In this document: positions 1 through 9,038 of the stretch, in pieces
Position numbering within the stretch: the stretch's first letter is position 1
Layout of the letters: every line of letters begins with the position of its first letter
Assembly: GCA_028703175.1 (NCBI GenBank)
Contig: JAQVNJ010000011.1
Location: forward strand, 1 to 64,000
Reading direction: 5' to 3'
DNA from: JAAYCB01 sp012744395
GTDB taxonomy: Bacteria; Planctomycetota; Planctomycetia; Pirellulales; Thermoguttaceae
DNA length: 64,000 bases
Program-made: the position numbers and the translations under genes
Notes under the pieces: model-generated
Databases searched by the model: none
What the model saw: the letters and a program-made list of their open reading frames with translations, nothing else
What the model was told of the DNA's origin: nothing

Positions 1-1
1 A

Positions 2-73
2 CAGCTTGAGGAGCACTGGAAGAACTTCGCGGACGAAGAGCTTCCGGCATTGAAGGCGAGAGCGGGGAAATAG
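2..73 (+). CDS. C-terminal end of an unidentified protein (partial)
   Basis: The first bases are open in frame 2 and end at a TAG at 71-73, giving a 23-residue charged C-terminus that ends in Ala-Gly-Lys. Only the tail is present, so no family can be assigned. It runs convergently towards the regulator that ends at 129, with a 55-base gap. Confidence 0.45.
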   Translation, partial: QLEEHWKNFADEELPALKARAGK

Positions 74-128
74 CGAAAGCGGTCGTGGAGAAGCCGGCGT
101 CCCGGAGGAAGCCGTCGCCATCTTGCGT

Positions 129-1292
129 CTACCCCCCGCGGGCCCGCTTGCGGAACTGGCGCGGGGTCAGGCCCGTGGCTTGGCGGAATGCGTGGGCGAA
201 GTACTCGCGCGAGCCGAACCCGGAGGAGGCGGCGACCTGGGGGACGGGCATGTCGCTTTCCGCCAGGAGCTGTTTGGCCCGTTCGAGGCGGACGCGGCGG
301 ATCTCTTCCGCGGGACTGCGGCCGAGCGCCTCCTGGAAGCGGCGTTCCAGCCAGCTCCGCGAGACGGGCACGGTGCGGAGGACGTCGCTGACCTGGATCG
401 GCGTCGAGGCGTTGATGCGGATGAAGGCGATCGCCCGAGCCAGATCCTGGTCCTCGATCGCCAGCGTGTCGGTCGACCGGCGGACGATCACGCGGGTCGG
501 CTCGATCAGGATCGGCCTGCTTGGGCCGGGCGCTCCGTGCAGCAAGCGGTCGAGCAGTGCGGCGGCCTCGTAGCCGATCCGCGCGGAGGTCAGGACCACT
601 CCCGACAGCGAGGGATTGCAGGTCTCGCACAGGAGGCTGTCTTCGTCTCCTCCCATCACCGCGACTTGCTCGGGCACGAGCAGGCCCAGCGCGCGGCAGG
701 CGTAGAGCACCTCGCGGCCCCGTTCGCTGGTCCACGTTACGATGGCGACCGGCTTGGGCAGTTCGCGGACCCATTGCTGGAGGTCGGCTTGGCGCTTCTG
801 CCATGCGGAGGCGGGCCCCGTGCCGCGCCGGGCCGGAAACAGCGAGCACTCCAGTCCGGTCTCGGCAAGGTTCTCGACAAAGCTCCTGTAGTGGATTTCG
901 ACGAAGGAGAGCCCCCGCGGCGCGAAGTAGCCGAAGTTGCGGAAACCCTGATCCAAGAGGTGCCCCGCGGCGAGCCGCGCCGCGGCGCGGAGGTCGGCCG
1001 TGACGGTGGGAAAATGGACGCCCGGGATGCGCGCGGACGAGACGTTGACGACCGGAGCCGGCGCTGTGGCCAGGTAACGGGCCATCGCGCGGTCGGCCAC
1101 CCGGGCGATGATCCCGTCGCCGCGCCAGCCCGGCGGAAGCCGGCCGGGGGCGTGCTGGCAGCGCTCTTCCAGCCAGATATCCCAACCGCCGCGCTCTTGC
1201 GCATAGCCGGCGATCCCGCGGATCATTCGCCGACCCCAGTCGGTCGCGGTGTCGACAAGCAAGGCGATTTGTGGGCTGCAACGGTGGGTCAT
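129..1292 (-). CDS. XylR-type AraC family transcriptional regulator with sugar-binding N-terminal domain
   Basis: This 387-residue regulator joins an N-terminal LacI/periplasmic-binding-protein fold (roughly residues 8-275, beginning IALLVDTATDWGRRM and containing AVMGGDEDSLLCE) to a C-terminal AraC double helix-turn-helix (about 285-387, with RRVRLERAKQLLAES and the YFAHAFRQATGLTPRQFRK signature). That architecture is typical of XylR, which binds a sugar and activates transcription. The open frame reaches 1394, but the ATG at 1292 (MTHRCSPQ) is chosen because the fold begins right after it and the 34 extra residues are Pro/Gly-rich with no homology-like pattern. The gene is divergent from the catabolic run starting at 1497, so it probably senses the substrate of that locus. 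The actual ligand cannot be read from the sequence. Confidence 0.85.
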   Translation of the reverse strand: MTHRCSPQIALLVDTATDWGRRMIRGIAGYAQERGGWDIWLEERCQHAPGRLPPGWRGDGIIARVADRAMARYLATAPAPVVNVSSARIPGVHFPTVTADLRAAARLAAGHLLDQGFRNFGYFAPRGLSFVEIHYRSFVENLAETGLECSLFPARRGTGPASAWQKRQADLQQWVRELPKPVAIVTWTSERGREVLYACRALGLLVPEQVAVMGGDEDSLLCETCNPSLSGVVLTSARIGYEAAALLDRLLHGAPGPSRPILIEPTRVIVRRSTDTLAIEDQDLARAIAFIRINASTPIQVSDVLRTVPVSRSWLERRFQEALGRSPAEEIRRVRLERAKQLLAESDMPVPQVAASSGFGSREYFAHAFRQATGLTPRQFRKRARGG

Positions 1293-1384
1293 CGACTGGT
1301 CTACCGAGGTCCAGGGAGCAGGCCCGGAGGGCCCGCCGGCCGAGGGGCCGCTAAATACTCTTACATTATTTACGCACATTCTCA

Positions 1385-1414
1385 TTGACCGCAAGGCCCC
1401 GCGCGGGCGATACT
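1385..1414 (+). promoter_or_regulatory. Candidate sigma-70-type promoter in the divergent control region of the sugar locus
   Basis: TTGACC at 1385-1390 and GATACT at 1409-1414 are separated by 18 bases. They sit at the right edge of an AT-rich island (about 1350-1390) in otherwise very GC-rich DNA, between the divergent XylR-type regulator and the isomerase gene. The AT-rich island is the likeliest place for operator sites of the regulator, but no clean repeat defines one. Confidence 0.35.
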
Positions 1415-1496
1415 GGTGACTTGCGGACTCCTATCGCGACAACAGCCGGTGCCCCGGGCGGCGGTTGATTCGTCAGACACGCGGAGGTGCCAGGCC

Positions 1497-2510
1497 ATGA
1501 TCCGCTCGAACGAGACCAGACCGGTGACATTGGTGACGGGGCAGTGGACGGACATTCCCTTGGAAGAGCTGTCGCCCCGGGCGGCGGCCTGGGGCTACGA
1601 CGGCCTGGAGCTGGTCTGCCGCAGCGGGTATATCGACGCCGGCCGCGCGGCGGCCGACGCGGGCTATTGCCGCCAGCGCCTCGAACTGCTCGCCCGCCAC
1701 GGATTAGAGTGTTTCGCGCTGAGCAACCACGCGGCGGGGCACCTCGTCTGCGATCCGAACGAAGACAGCCGGACCGACGTGTTGGCGCCGGCGGCCTGTG
1801 CGGGCAGCGCGGAGAAGAAGCGCGCCTGGGCGATCGAAGCGATGAAGGAGACCGCCCGAGCGGCGAAGAATCTCGGCGCGAGCGTCGTGACCGGCTTCAC
1901 GGGCTCGCCGATCTGGCACCTGCTGTACCGATTTCCGCCGGTGCCGGAAGCGTGGATCGAGGCGGGCTTTGCCCGCTTCGCGGAACTCTGGAACCCGATC
2001 CTGGACGTGTTCGACGCCTGTGGCGTGCGCTTCGCCCTGGAGGTGCATCCGGCCCAGATCGCCTTCGACGGCCCGACCGCGCGGCGGGCCCTCGACGCGC
2101 TGGGCGGCCGTGCGGCCTTCGGCTTCAACTTCGATCCCAGCCACCTGGTCTGGCAGCTGGTCGATCCGGTCCGTTTTCTCCACGAGTTTTCCGACCGCAT
2201 CTATCACGTCCACATCAAGGACGCGGCCGTGCGGCCGGCCGGAACCGCCGGCATCCTGGGCTCCCATCTGCGGTTTGGAGACCCCCGCCGGCGCTGGGAC
2301 TTCCGTTCGCCGGGCCACGGCGACGTCGACTTCGAGGAGATACTCCGGGCGCTCCGCCAGATCGGCTACCGCGGACCGCTCTCGGTGGAATGGGAAGATT
2401 CGGGCATGAATCGCGAGCACGGCGCCCGCGACGCCCTGGCATTTATCAAGCGGCTCGACGCGCCGCCGGCTGCGGCTGCGTTCGACGCCGCTTTCGACCT
2501 TTTGAGCTGA
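1497..2510 (+). CDS. Sugar phosphate isomerase/epimerase, xylose-isomerase-like TIM barrel
   Basis: The 337-residue product has the AP-endonuclease-2/xylose-isomerase TIM-barrel pattern. Candidate metal ligands are spaced as in the family: Glu in FALEVHPAQ, Asp in FNFDPSH, His in YHVHIKDA and Glu in LSVEWED. Such enzymes isomerise or epimerise free or phosphorylated sugars. The start at 1497 (MIRSNETR) is preceded by GGAGG at 1483-1487, nine bases upstream, so the longer open frame from 1416 is not used. It is the first gene of the run transcribed away from the XylR-like regulator, and the next gene follows after 23 bases. The exact substrate is unknown. An inosose dehydratase-like role (IolE family) is possible given the IolB-like gene nearby. 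Confidence 0.8.
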   Translation: MIRSNETRPVTLVTGQWTDIPLEELSPRAAAWGYDGLELVCRSGYIDAGRAAADAGYCRQRLELLARHGLECFALSNHAAGHLVCDPNEDSRTDVLAPAACAGSAEKKRAWAIEAMKETARAAKNLGASVVTGFTGSPIWHLLYRFPPVPEAWIEAGFARFAELWNPILDVFDACGVRFALEVHPAQIAFDGPTARRALDALGGRAAFGFNFDPSHLVWQLVDPVRFLHEFSDRIYHVHIKDAAVRPAGTAGILGSHLRFGDPRRRWDFRSPGHGDVDFEEILRALRQIGYRGPLSVEWEDSGMNREHGARDALAFIKRLDAPPAAAAFDAAFDLLS

Positions 2511-2533
2511 GAAGCCAGCAGGAGTGATGACCG

Positions 2534-3184
2534 GTGAAGTTGTTTCTGGATACGGCCGACCTGGACCAGATCCGCGAGGCCTGCCGCTGGGGGATCATCG
2601 ACGGGGCGACCACCAATCCGAGCCTCGTCTTCAAGACGGGGCGCGAGCCGCGCGAGCTGTATGCGGAGATCTGCCGGATCGTCCCCGGGCCGGTGAGCCT
2701 GGAATGCGTCGCGCTGGACTCCGCCGGGATCGTCGCCGAGGCCCGGCAGTTGGCCGAAATCGCCGACAACGTCGTGGTCAAGGTCCCGATCATCCGCGAG
2801 GGTCTGATCGCCGTCAAGCAGCTGGCCGCACTGGGGATCAAGACCAACGTGACCGTGGTCCACTCCCCGCTGCAAGCGCTGTTGGCGGCCAAGTGCGGGG
2901 CGACCTACGTCAGCCCGTTCGTGGGCCGGCTCGATTCGGTCGGCCAGGTGGGCATGGAAATGATCCACCAGATCCGGACGATCTTCGACAACTACGACTT
3001 CGCCACGGAGATTCTCGTGGCCTCGGCGCGCCACCCGCTGCACGTCTTGGAGTCGGCGCTGGCCGGCGCGGACGTCTGCACCGCCCCGATGGAAGTCATG
3101 GAGCAGCTCTATCAACACCCGATGACCGACGTGGTCCTGCGACAATTTCTCGCCGACTGGGCCAAGGTGCCCGCCAAGGGCTGA
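2534..3184 (+). CDS. tal: Small transaldolase / fructose-6-phosphate aldolase family (TalC type)
   Basis: At 216 residues this matches the short class I transaldolase/FSA family (about 215-220 aa). It opens MKLFLDTADL, has the GATTNPSL loop, and carries the Schiff-base lysine K83 in VVVKVPI. Where E. coli FSA has the diagnostic Tyr131 (PYVNRID), this protein has Phe at about 129 (PFVGRLD), which is the transaldolase state, so C3-unit transfer is a better guess than free dihydroxyacetone aldol cleavage. The start is GTG at 2534 with AGGAG at 2520-2524. It lies 23 bases after the TIM-barrel gene and 127 bases before the FucI-like isomerase, which suggests it cleaves a ketose (phosphate) made by its neighbours. 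Confidence 0.85.
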   Translation: MKLFLDTADLDQIREACRWGIIDGATTNPSLVFKTGREPRELYAEICRIVPGPVSLECVALDSAGIVAEARQLAEIADNVVVKVPIIREGLIAVKQLAALGIKTNVTVVHSPLQALLAAKCGATYVSPFVGRLDSVGQVGMEMIHQIRTIFDNYDFATEILVASARHPLHVLESALAGADVCTAPMEVMEQLYQHPMTDVVLRQFLADWAKVPAKG

Positions 3185-3311
3185 TGCGGGCCCTCCAGGG
3201 CGATTGACCGCTGCCCGCGCCGCGCAGGTCGTGCGTTTGATCGTGCAACGCCGCCCGCCGCGGCAGTCGGTGGATTCGCCCTGGACCCGTCGAAGCGCCT
3301 GAGGAGAAACC

Positions 3312-4694
3312 ATGGATAAGTTGCGCGTTGGCTACGTCTGCTGCGCCCGGCTGACGTTCGACAGCGATTATGCCCAGCAGCTCTTCGAACGGTCGGTGAA
3401 AGCCTTGTCGCGGATGGACGTGGAATGGATCCACGGGCCGGGTCTGACCGTGACCGAGGAGGACGCCGCATCGCTCGCCGAGCGGTTCCATGCCGAACGG
3501 GTCGACGCGATCGTTGTGCAGTATGGAACGTTCGCCCTGGGAACGCTGATCCCGATCTTCGCCGACCGGCTGGCGGCGCCGATCGTGCTCTGGGGCGTGC
3601 CGGAACCGCGGCTCGAGGGGCCGAAGCTCCAATCGAACTCGTTCTGCGGGATCAACATGAACGCCCACACGCTGATGCGGCTGGGGCGCAAGTACGACTA
3701 CATTTTCTGCCAGGCCGAGGAGGCGCCCGAGGCCCTGGCGCCCTCGCTGCGCGTGATCGATTGCCTGCGGCGGCTGCGGCGCGTGCGGTTGGGACTGGTC
3801 GGCTACCGCGTGCCCGGCTTCTACACGTCGACGTTCGACGAATTGGGGCTGCGGCGGCTGCTGGGCGTTGAAGTCCACCATCTGACCACGGCCGAATTGT
3901 TCGACACGGCCCGGGCGATCGAGCCGGGGCCGCGGCAGGCCGAGGCCGAGGCGATCCGGGCGGCGGCCGGCGGTTGCGACGCGACCGCGGCCGAGCTGGA
4001 CCAGGCGGGTGGGCTGATGCTGGCCTTTCGCCAGATCGCCGCCAGGGAACGGCTGGCCGGCTTTGCCGTCAAGTGCTGGCCGGAGTTCACTCCGCACTAT
4101 GGGATCATGCCCTGTAGCACGATCAGCCGCTTGAACGACGAGGGCCTGCTGACCGCCTGCGAAGGCGACATCTATGGGACGGTGACGATGCTGATCGCCA
4201 ACTATCTGAGCGGCCGCCCGGCGATGTTCGCCGACTTCATCGCGATTGACGAGGAGCGCAACGAGGGGCTGGCCTGGCACTGCGGTTCGGCGGCCACCCG
4301 CCTGATGGCCCAAGGGGCCTGCAACCGGCTGGGCAAGCACGCAACGGTCGAGGGCGGCGGCAAGCGGGGGGTGACGGTCAACTTCCCGATTGCGGGCGAG
4401 GGGCCGGTGACGATGGCCCGGCTGGGCGTGGGCCCCCGCGGGATGCGGCTGTTCTTCGCCGGCGGCCAGGCGGTTCCGACCCGGGCGAACCTGCCCGGCA
4501 ACAGCTGGTCTGTCCGCTTCGACGCGCCGATCCGCCGCCTGGTCGAGACGATCATCGGCGAGGGCCTGGAACACCACACGGCGCTGGTGCAGGCCGACAT
4601 CCGCGACGACTTGCGGCGCGTCGCCCGCTGGCTGGACCTGGAGACTCTGGATGTCGACGCCTGCGGGCCGTCTTTGACTGGAAAGGGATTCTGA
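3312..4694 (+). CDS. L-fucose/L-arabinose isomerase family protein
   Basis: This 460-residue protein resembles the FucI/AraA superfamily. It has an N-terminal Rossmann-like half (RVGYVCCARLTFD and, near residue 90, PIVLWGVPEPR) and a C-terminal half with conserved-looking patches CWPEFT, GIMPCSTISRLND and ACEGDIYG. The Glu and Asp residues of those patches are candidate metal ligands. The family interconverts aldoses and ketoses. The start at 3312 is preceded by GAGGAGAAACC. Its stop overlaps the next start by one base (TGATG), implying coupling to the IolB-like gene. It could act on fucose, arabinose, an inositol-derived or a sulfonated sugar; the sequence alone does not decide. Non-enzymatic members are unlikely given the retained acidic patches. 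Confidence 0.75.
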   Translation: MDKLRVGYVCCARLTFDSDYAQQLFERSVKALSRMDVEWIHGPGLTVTEEDAASLAERFHAERVDAIVVQYGTFALGTLIPIFADRLAAPIVLWGVPEPRLEGPKLQSNSFCGINMNAHTLMRLGRKYDYIFCQAEEAPEALAPSLRVIDCLRRLRRVRLGLVGYRVPGFYTSTFDELGLRRLLGVEVHHLTTAELFDTARAIEPGPRQAEAEAIRAAAGGCDATAAELDQAGGLMLAFRQIAARERLAGFAVKCWPEFTPHYGIMPCSTISRLNDEGLLTACEGDIYGTVTMLIANYLSGRPAMFADFIAIDEERNEGLAWHCGSAATRLMAQGACNRLGKHATVEGGGKRGVTVNFPIAGEGPVTMARLGVGPRGMRLFFAGGQAVPTRANLPGNSWSVRFDAPIRRLVETIIGEGLEHHTALVQADIRDDLRRVARWLDLETLDVDACGPSLTGKGF

Positions 4695-5485
4695 TGAACT
4701 ACCGCGTTGTTTGGAAACCTCGACCCGGCCTGGCGATGCTTTCAAAGCCGGGCGACGCCGGCATGAAACACCTGAGCTTCGGCATGATCGCGCTTGGCTC
4801 CGGCCAGGCGCACCACCTGGCGCCGTGCGAGCAGGAGACGGCCCTGGTGCTGCTCCAGGGGGCGGCCGTCGCGAGCGGCGGCGGCCTGGAGCGCGCGCCG
4901 ATCGGCCCGCGCGCCGACCTCTTCACCGAGAAGCCGTGGACCGTGCTGGTTCCCGCCGGCTGCGCGTGCGACGTGGAGGCGACGGCCGACTGCCAGTTCG
5001 CCCTCTGCCAGGCGCCCTCGACGCGGCCGGGCCAGGCGATCCTGATCCCGCCGGCAAGCGTCAAGGAGATGTCGCTGGGCAAGCCGGGCTTCCAGCGGCG
5101 GGCGCTGATGATGGTCACCGAGGAGGTCCCGGCCGACTTGCTGTTCATCGGCGAGGCGATCGTGCCGCCGGCCAACTGGGCCAGCTTCCCGCCGCACCGC
5201 CACGACATCGACGACCTGCCCGACGAGGTCGATATGGAGGAAATCTACTACTTCCGCTTCGACCGGCCGGAGGGCTTCGGGATCCAGAAGATCTACACCG
5301 AGAGCCGCTCGATCGACGAGACCTACACGGTCCAGGACCACCACACGGTGCTGATCCCCGAAGGCTACCATCCGGTGGCCACGGCCCCCGGCTACACGAT
5401 GTATTACCTGTGGGTGATGGCCGGCGAGAATCGCCGGTTCCTCTCCCGCCAGGACCCCGATCACCGCTGGATCGCGCAGGGCTGA
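4694..5485 (+). CDS. IolB-like 5-deoxy-glucuronate isomerase family (bicupin)
   Basis: The 263-residue length and motifs fit IolB, which isomerises 5-deoxy-D-glucuronate to 5-dehydro-2-deoxy-D-gluconate in inositol breakdown. The second cupin half shows the metal-ligand pattern: PPHRHD around residue 175, MEEIYYFRF about 15 residues later, then VLIPEGYHPV and the C-terminal DPDHRW. The first cupin half is more divergent. No iolC, iolD, iolE or iolJ set lies around it, so a classical myo-inositol operon is not present here and the substrate may be a related uronate or deoxy sugar. It overlaps the FucI-like gene by one base and the FGGY kinase begins one base after its stop, so the three are almost certainly co-translated. 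Confidence 0.8.
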   Translation: MNYRVVWKPRPGLAMLSKPGDAGMKHLSFGMIALGSGQAHHLAPCEQETALVLLQGAAVASGGGLERAPIGPRADLFTEKPWTVLVPAGCACDVEATADCQFALCQAPSTRPGQAILIPPASVKEMSLGKPGFQRRALMMVTEEVPADLLFIGEAIVPPANWASFPPHRHDIDDLPDEVDMEEIYYFRFDRPEGFGIQKIYTESRSIDETYTVQDHHTVLIPEGYHPVATAPGYTMYYLWVMAGENRRFLSRQDPDHRWIAQG

Positions 5486-5486
5486 C

Positions 5487-7079
5487 ATGACCGATTTGCT
5501 CCTGGGGATCGACATCGGCACGAGCGGCTGCAAGATCACGGCGATCGACGGGCAGGGGCGGATCGTGGATACGGCGCTGGGCGAATACCAGACGGCGCAC
5601 CCGCACGCCGGCTGGTCGGAGCAGAATCCGCACGACTGGTACGCGGTCGCCCGCCGGCTGCTCCGCGCGATGCTCGCCCGCCCGGCGTGCCAGGCGGGCC
5701 GGATCGTGGCCCTGAGCCTCGACGGCTCGACGCACAACGCGGTGCTGGCCGACGCCGGGTTCCGCCCCCTGCGCCCGGCGATCATGTGGACCGATCAGCG
5801 GAGCGTCCGCCAGGCGGCGCGGCTGGAGGCCGACTCGGGCGCGGAGATTTTCCGCATCGGCTACCAGAAGCCGACGCCCACTTGGACCCTGCCGCAGCTG
5901 GCCTGGCTCGCCGAGCACGAGCCGGAGGCGCTCCGCCGCACCGAGCACATCCTGTTCACCAAGGACTACGTCCGCTACCGGCTGACGGGAACCTGGGAGA
6001 CGGACCACATCGAAGCCCAGGGGAGCCTGCTGTATGACATGGCCGGGCGGACCTGGTCGGCCGAGTTGAGCCGCCTGGCGGGGATTCCGGTGAGCATCCT
6101 GCCGCCCTTGGTCGCGCCGACCGACGTGGTCGGCGCGGTGACCGCCGCGGCGGCGGCCGAGACCGGGCTGGCGGCGGGAACGCCCGTGGTGGCCGGCTGC
6201 TCCGACTCGGCGGTGGAGGATTACGCGGCCGGGGCGATCCGCCCGGGGCAGATGATCCTCAAGCTGGCCACCGCCGGCAACGTGAACGTGATGACGGCCA
6301 AGGCCTGCCCGCACGCCCGCACGCTGACCTATTCGCACGTGGTGCCGGGCCTTTGGTATACGGTCGCCGCCACGAACACGGCCGCCTCGGCCGAGCGCTG
6401 GTTCCGCGACGTCTTCTGCCAGGACGAGTGCCGCCGGGCGGCCGAGCAGGGGACGAGCGTTTATGCCCTCTTGCAGGCGATCGCCGCCGAGGCGCCGCCG
6501 GGCGCGGAAGGCTTGTTCTTTCACCCCTACCTGCTGGGCGAGCGTTCGCCCTACTGGGACGCCAACCTCCGCGGCAGCTTCGTTGGGGCGACGATGCGGC
6601 ACGGCAAGGGCCACTTCGTCCGGGCGATTCTCGAAGGCGTGGCCTATTCCCTCCGCGACTGCTTCCGCACGATCGAGGAGATCGGGCTGGCGGTGGACGA
6701 AATCCGCCTGATCGGCGGCGGGGCCCAGAGCGACCTGTGGGCGCAGATTCTCGCCGACGTGTTCAACATGCCGATCGTTCGCCCCGCGGGGTGCGACGCG
6801 AGTTTCGGGGCGGCGCTGTTGGCCGGCGTGGGCATCGGCCTGTTCCCCAGCGAGGCGGCCGCCGTCAACCAGTGCGTGCAAATCCGCGACCGCCTCGAAC
6901 CCAACCCGGCGGCGGCCGCGCTCTACGCCGAGCTGTTTCCCGTCTACTGCCGGATTCACGACGACCTGGCCGGCACGTACGCCCGGCTGGCCGCCATGCT
7001 CGACGGGCAAAAGGCTCGAACCCTGTCGGCCGCCGGCGGCGCAACCGGCGGCGGGTCCCCGACCGAAAACAGGCTCTGA
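5487..7079 (+). CDS. FGGY family carbohydrate kinase (xylulokinase-like)
   Basis: The 530-residue product has both FGGY domains. The N-terminal phosphate loop is LLGIDIGTSGCKI, the substrate region includes LSLDGSTHNAV and IMWTDQRS, and GERSPYWDANLRGSF plus IRLIGGGAQSDLWAQ belong to the C-terminal ATP-binding half. A candidate catalytic Asp lies in GCSDSAVEDYAAGA near residue 235-245. Such kinases phosphorylate ketoses, for example xylulose, rhamnulose or fuculose, which fits an isomerase upstream and a transaldolase in the same run. The C-terminal 25 residues are a Gly/Ala-rich tail outside the fold. It follows the IolB-like gene with one base between them. Confidence 0.85.
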   Translation: MTDLLLGIDIGTSGCKITAIDGQGRIVDTALGEYQTAHPHAGWSEQNPHDWYAVARRLLRAMLARPACQAGRIVALSLDGSTHNAVLADAGFRPLRPAIMWTDQRSVRQAARLEADSGAEIFRIGYQKPTPTWTLPQLAWLAEHEPEALRRTEHILFTKDYVRYRLTGTWETDHIEAQGSLLYDMAGRTWSAELSRLAGIPVSILPPLVAPTDVVGAVTAAAAAETGLAAGTPVVAGCSDSAVEDYAAGAIRPGQMILKLATAGNVNVMTAKACPHARTLTYSHVVPGLWYTVAATNTAASAERWFRDVFCQDECRRAAEQGTSVYALLQAIAAEAPPGAEGLFFHPYLLGERSPYWDANLRGSFVGATMRHGKGHFVRAILEGVAYSLRDCFRTIEEIGLAVDEIRLIGGGAQSDLWAQILADVFNMPIVRPAGCDASFGAALLAGVGIGLFPSEAAAVNQCVQIRDRLEPNPAAAALYAELFPVYCRIHDDLAGTYARLAAMLDGQKARTLSAAGGATGGGSPTENRL

Positions 7080-7099
7080 ACAGAAGGAGGCGTGCCGCC

Positions 7100-8149
7100 G
7101 TGCTGAGAGTTGGAATCGCCGGGTTCGGATTCATGGGGCGCATGCACTACCGCTGCTTCAAGGCGCTGGAGGGCGTGGAGGTTGCGGCCGTCTGCGACGC
7201 CGACCCGGGCGCGCTGGGCGAGGCGGGAGCAGCCCGCGGCAACATCGCCGGCGCCGAGGGCGAAGTCGATCTGGGCGACGCGGCGATCCACGCCGACCTC
7301 GGCGAGATGCTCGCCCGCGAAACGCTCGACGCGGTCTCGATCACGGTGCCCACGCACCTGCATGCCGAGTGCTCGATCGCCGCCCTGGCCGCGGGCCTGC
7401 ATGTCCTCTGTGAAAAGCCGATGGCCTTGAATCCCGCCGACGGGCGGCGGATGATCGAGGCCGCCGGGCGAGCCGGCAAGCTGCTCCAGATCGGCCACTG
7501 CACGCGGTTCTGGCCCGAGTATGCCTGGGCCAAGGAGACGATCGAGCGGGGGACGTACGGACGGGTGATCGCGGCCACGTTTCAGCGCCTCGCGGCGACC
7601 GCCGCGCGGAAGGCCGGCAGTTGGTTCACGGACGAGTCGCGGAGCGGCGGGATGCCGCTGGACCTGCATATCCACGACACGGACTTCGTTCAATACCTGT
7701 TCGGAATGCCGCAGGGCGTGTCGAGCTTCGGCGCCGAAGCGCCCGGCGGCGGGCTGGTCCACATCGCCACCCGCTACGCATACGAGGATAAGCTCGTGGT
7801 CGCCGAGGGGGGCTGGGCGATGATGCCGCCGTTCGGCTTCCAGATGCGGTTTCACATCGCGCTGGAGCGGGCGACGCTCGATTTCGATTACCAGCGCGAC
7901 CCGAAGCTGCGGCTCGCGACGGCCGAGGGCGAGGCGCGCGCGCCGCGCTGCGCCGGCGGCGATGGTTATTCGCGGGAGATCGCCCACTTCGCCCGGCGCG
8001 TCCGCGGCGAGAACCTGCCCGCGGTGATCACCGCCGAAGAGGCGCTAAATTCGCTGCGGATCGTGGCGGCCGAGCGGGAGTCCGCCCGGCGGGGGCGGAG
8101 CGTGCGGCTCGACGAGTTTTTTCTCAAGGAGCGCGATGATGAAGTGTAA
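7100..8149 (+). CDS. Gfo/Idh/MocA family NAD(P)-dependent sugar oxidoreductase
   Basis: The product is 349 residues. It opens with the nucleotide-binding glycine pattern GIAGFGFMGRMH and has the family hallmark CEKPMALNP near residue 115. The second-domain catalytic region is SGGMPLDLHIHDTDFVQYLFG, where the His-x-x-Asp is candidate active-site chemistry. These enzymes oxidise or reduce sugar and inositol hydroxyls. The start is GTG at 7100, nine bases after a perfect AAGGAGG (7084-7090); upstream in-frame sequence overlaps the kinase and is not used. It overlaps the following TIM-barrel gene by 14 bases, which is evidence of a single transcript. Confidence 0.88.
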   Translation: MLRVGIAGFGFMGRMHYRCFKALEGVEVAAVCDADPGALGEAGAARGNIAGAEGEVDLGDAAIHADLGEMLARETLDAVSITVPTHLHAECSIAALAAGLHVLCEKPMALNPADGRRMIEAAGRAGKLLQIGHCTRFWPEYAWAKETIERGTYGRVIAATFQRLAATAARKAGSWFTDESRSGGMPLDLHIHDTDFVQYLFGMPQGVSSFGAEAPGGGLVHIATRYAYEDKLVVAEGGWAMMPPFGFQMRFHIALERATLDFDYQRDPKLRLATAEGEARAPRCAGGDGYSREIAHFARRVRGENLPAVITAEEALNSLRIVAAERESARRGRSVRLDEFFLKERDDEV

Positions 8150-8960
8150 CGGCTGGCCGGTGGGCGTTTGCAGTTGGTCGCTCCAGAGCGACCCGCCCGG
8201 AGTGGCCGCGGCGATGCGGCAGTTGAAGATCGACCATGTGAACCTGGCGCTCAAGCCGGCGTTCCGGGAGCAGGGCGAGGAGTACCTGGCCGCGGTCGGC
8301 CGGCAGGACTGGACGATCACCGCCACGACGATCGGTTTCTTCCAGGAAGACTACACGTCGCTGGCGAGGATTCGGGCGACCGGCGGGATCGTGCCCGATG
8401 AGCACTGGCCGGAGAACCGCCGGATGGTCGAGCGGGCGGCGGAGATCACGGCCGCGATGGGCGTCGGCCACCTGACGATGCACGCCGGGTTCCTGGAGAG
8501 CGGCGACGCGGAGGAGCAGAAGAAGGTCCGCGACCGGCTCGGCTGGCTGGCGGACGCGGCCGCCAGGCTGGGCATCGGCCTGCTGCTGGAGACCGGCCAG
8601 GAGACGGCCGAGTGCCTCCGGGCGCTGCTGGAGGAGTTGGACCACCCGGCGCTGGGCGTCAACTTCGATCCGGCGAACATGATCCTCTACGGCAAGGGCG
8701 ATCCGCTCGCCGCCGCGCGGCTGCTGGGGCGCTGGATCAAGCACATCCACGTCAAGGACGCGGTCGCCGCCGAGCGGCCGGGCGAGTGGGGCCGCGAGGT
8801 GCCTTGGGGGGACGGCCAGGTGGGCGGCGAAACGTTCCTGGAGTCGTTGAAGGAGATCGGGTTCGCCGGCGCGCTGGCGATCGAGCGCGAGGCGGGTCGC
8901 GACCGGCTGGGCGACATCGGCCGGGCCGCCGAACGGCTCGCCGGCTGGCAAGCCCCTTAG
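8136..8960 (+). CDS. Sugar phosphate isomerase/epimerase, xylose-isomerase-like TIM barrel
   Basis: This 274-residue TIM barrel belongs to the same superfamily as the gene at 1497 but is shorter. Candidate metal ligands are Glu in GLLLETGQE, Asp in VNFDPANM, His in IKHIHVKDA and Glu in AIEREAG. Two in-frame ATGs (8136 and 8139) lie just after AAGGAG (8127-8131); the second has the more usual spacing. It overlaps the Gfo/Idh gene and precedes the permease, so it is part of the same catabolic unit. Pairing of a Gfo/Idh dehydrogenase with a TIM-barrel isomerase is common in inositol and keto-sugar pathways. The substrate is unknown. Confidence 0.8.
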   Translation: MMKCNGWPVGVCSWSLQSDPPGVAAAMRQLKIDHVNLALKPAFREQGEEYLAAVGRQDWTITATTIGFFQEDYTSLARIRATGGIVPDEHWPENRRMVERAAEITAAMGVGHLTMHAGFLESGDAEEQKKVRDRLGWLADAAARLGIGLLLETGQETAECLRALLEELDHPALGVNFDPANMILYGKGDPLAAARLLGRWIKHIHVKDAVAAERPGEWGREVPWGDGQVGGETFLESLKEIGFAGALAIEREAGRDRLGDIGRAAERLAGWQAP

Positions 8961-9038
8961 TTTGCGCACTCCGCGCGCCGGCCGCCCTGCGGCGCGCCCG
9001 GCGGCGATTGGCTTTGACACGAAAAAGGGAGGACGTCC

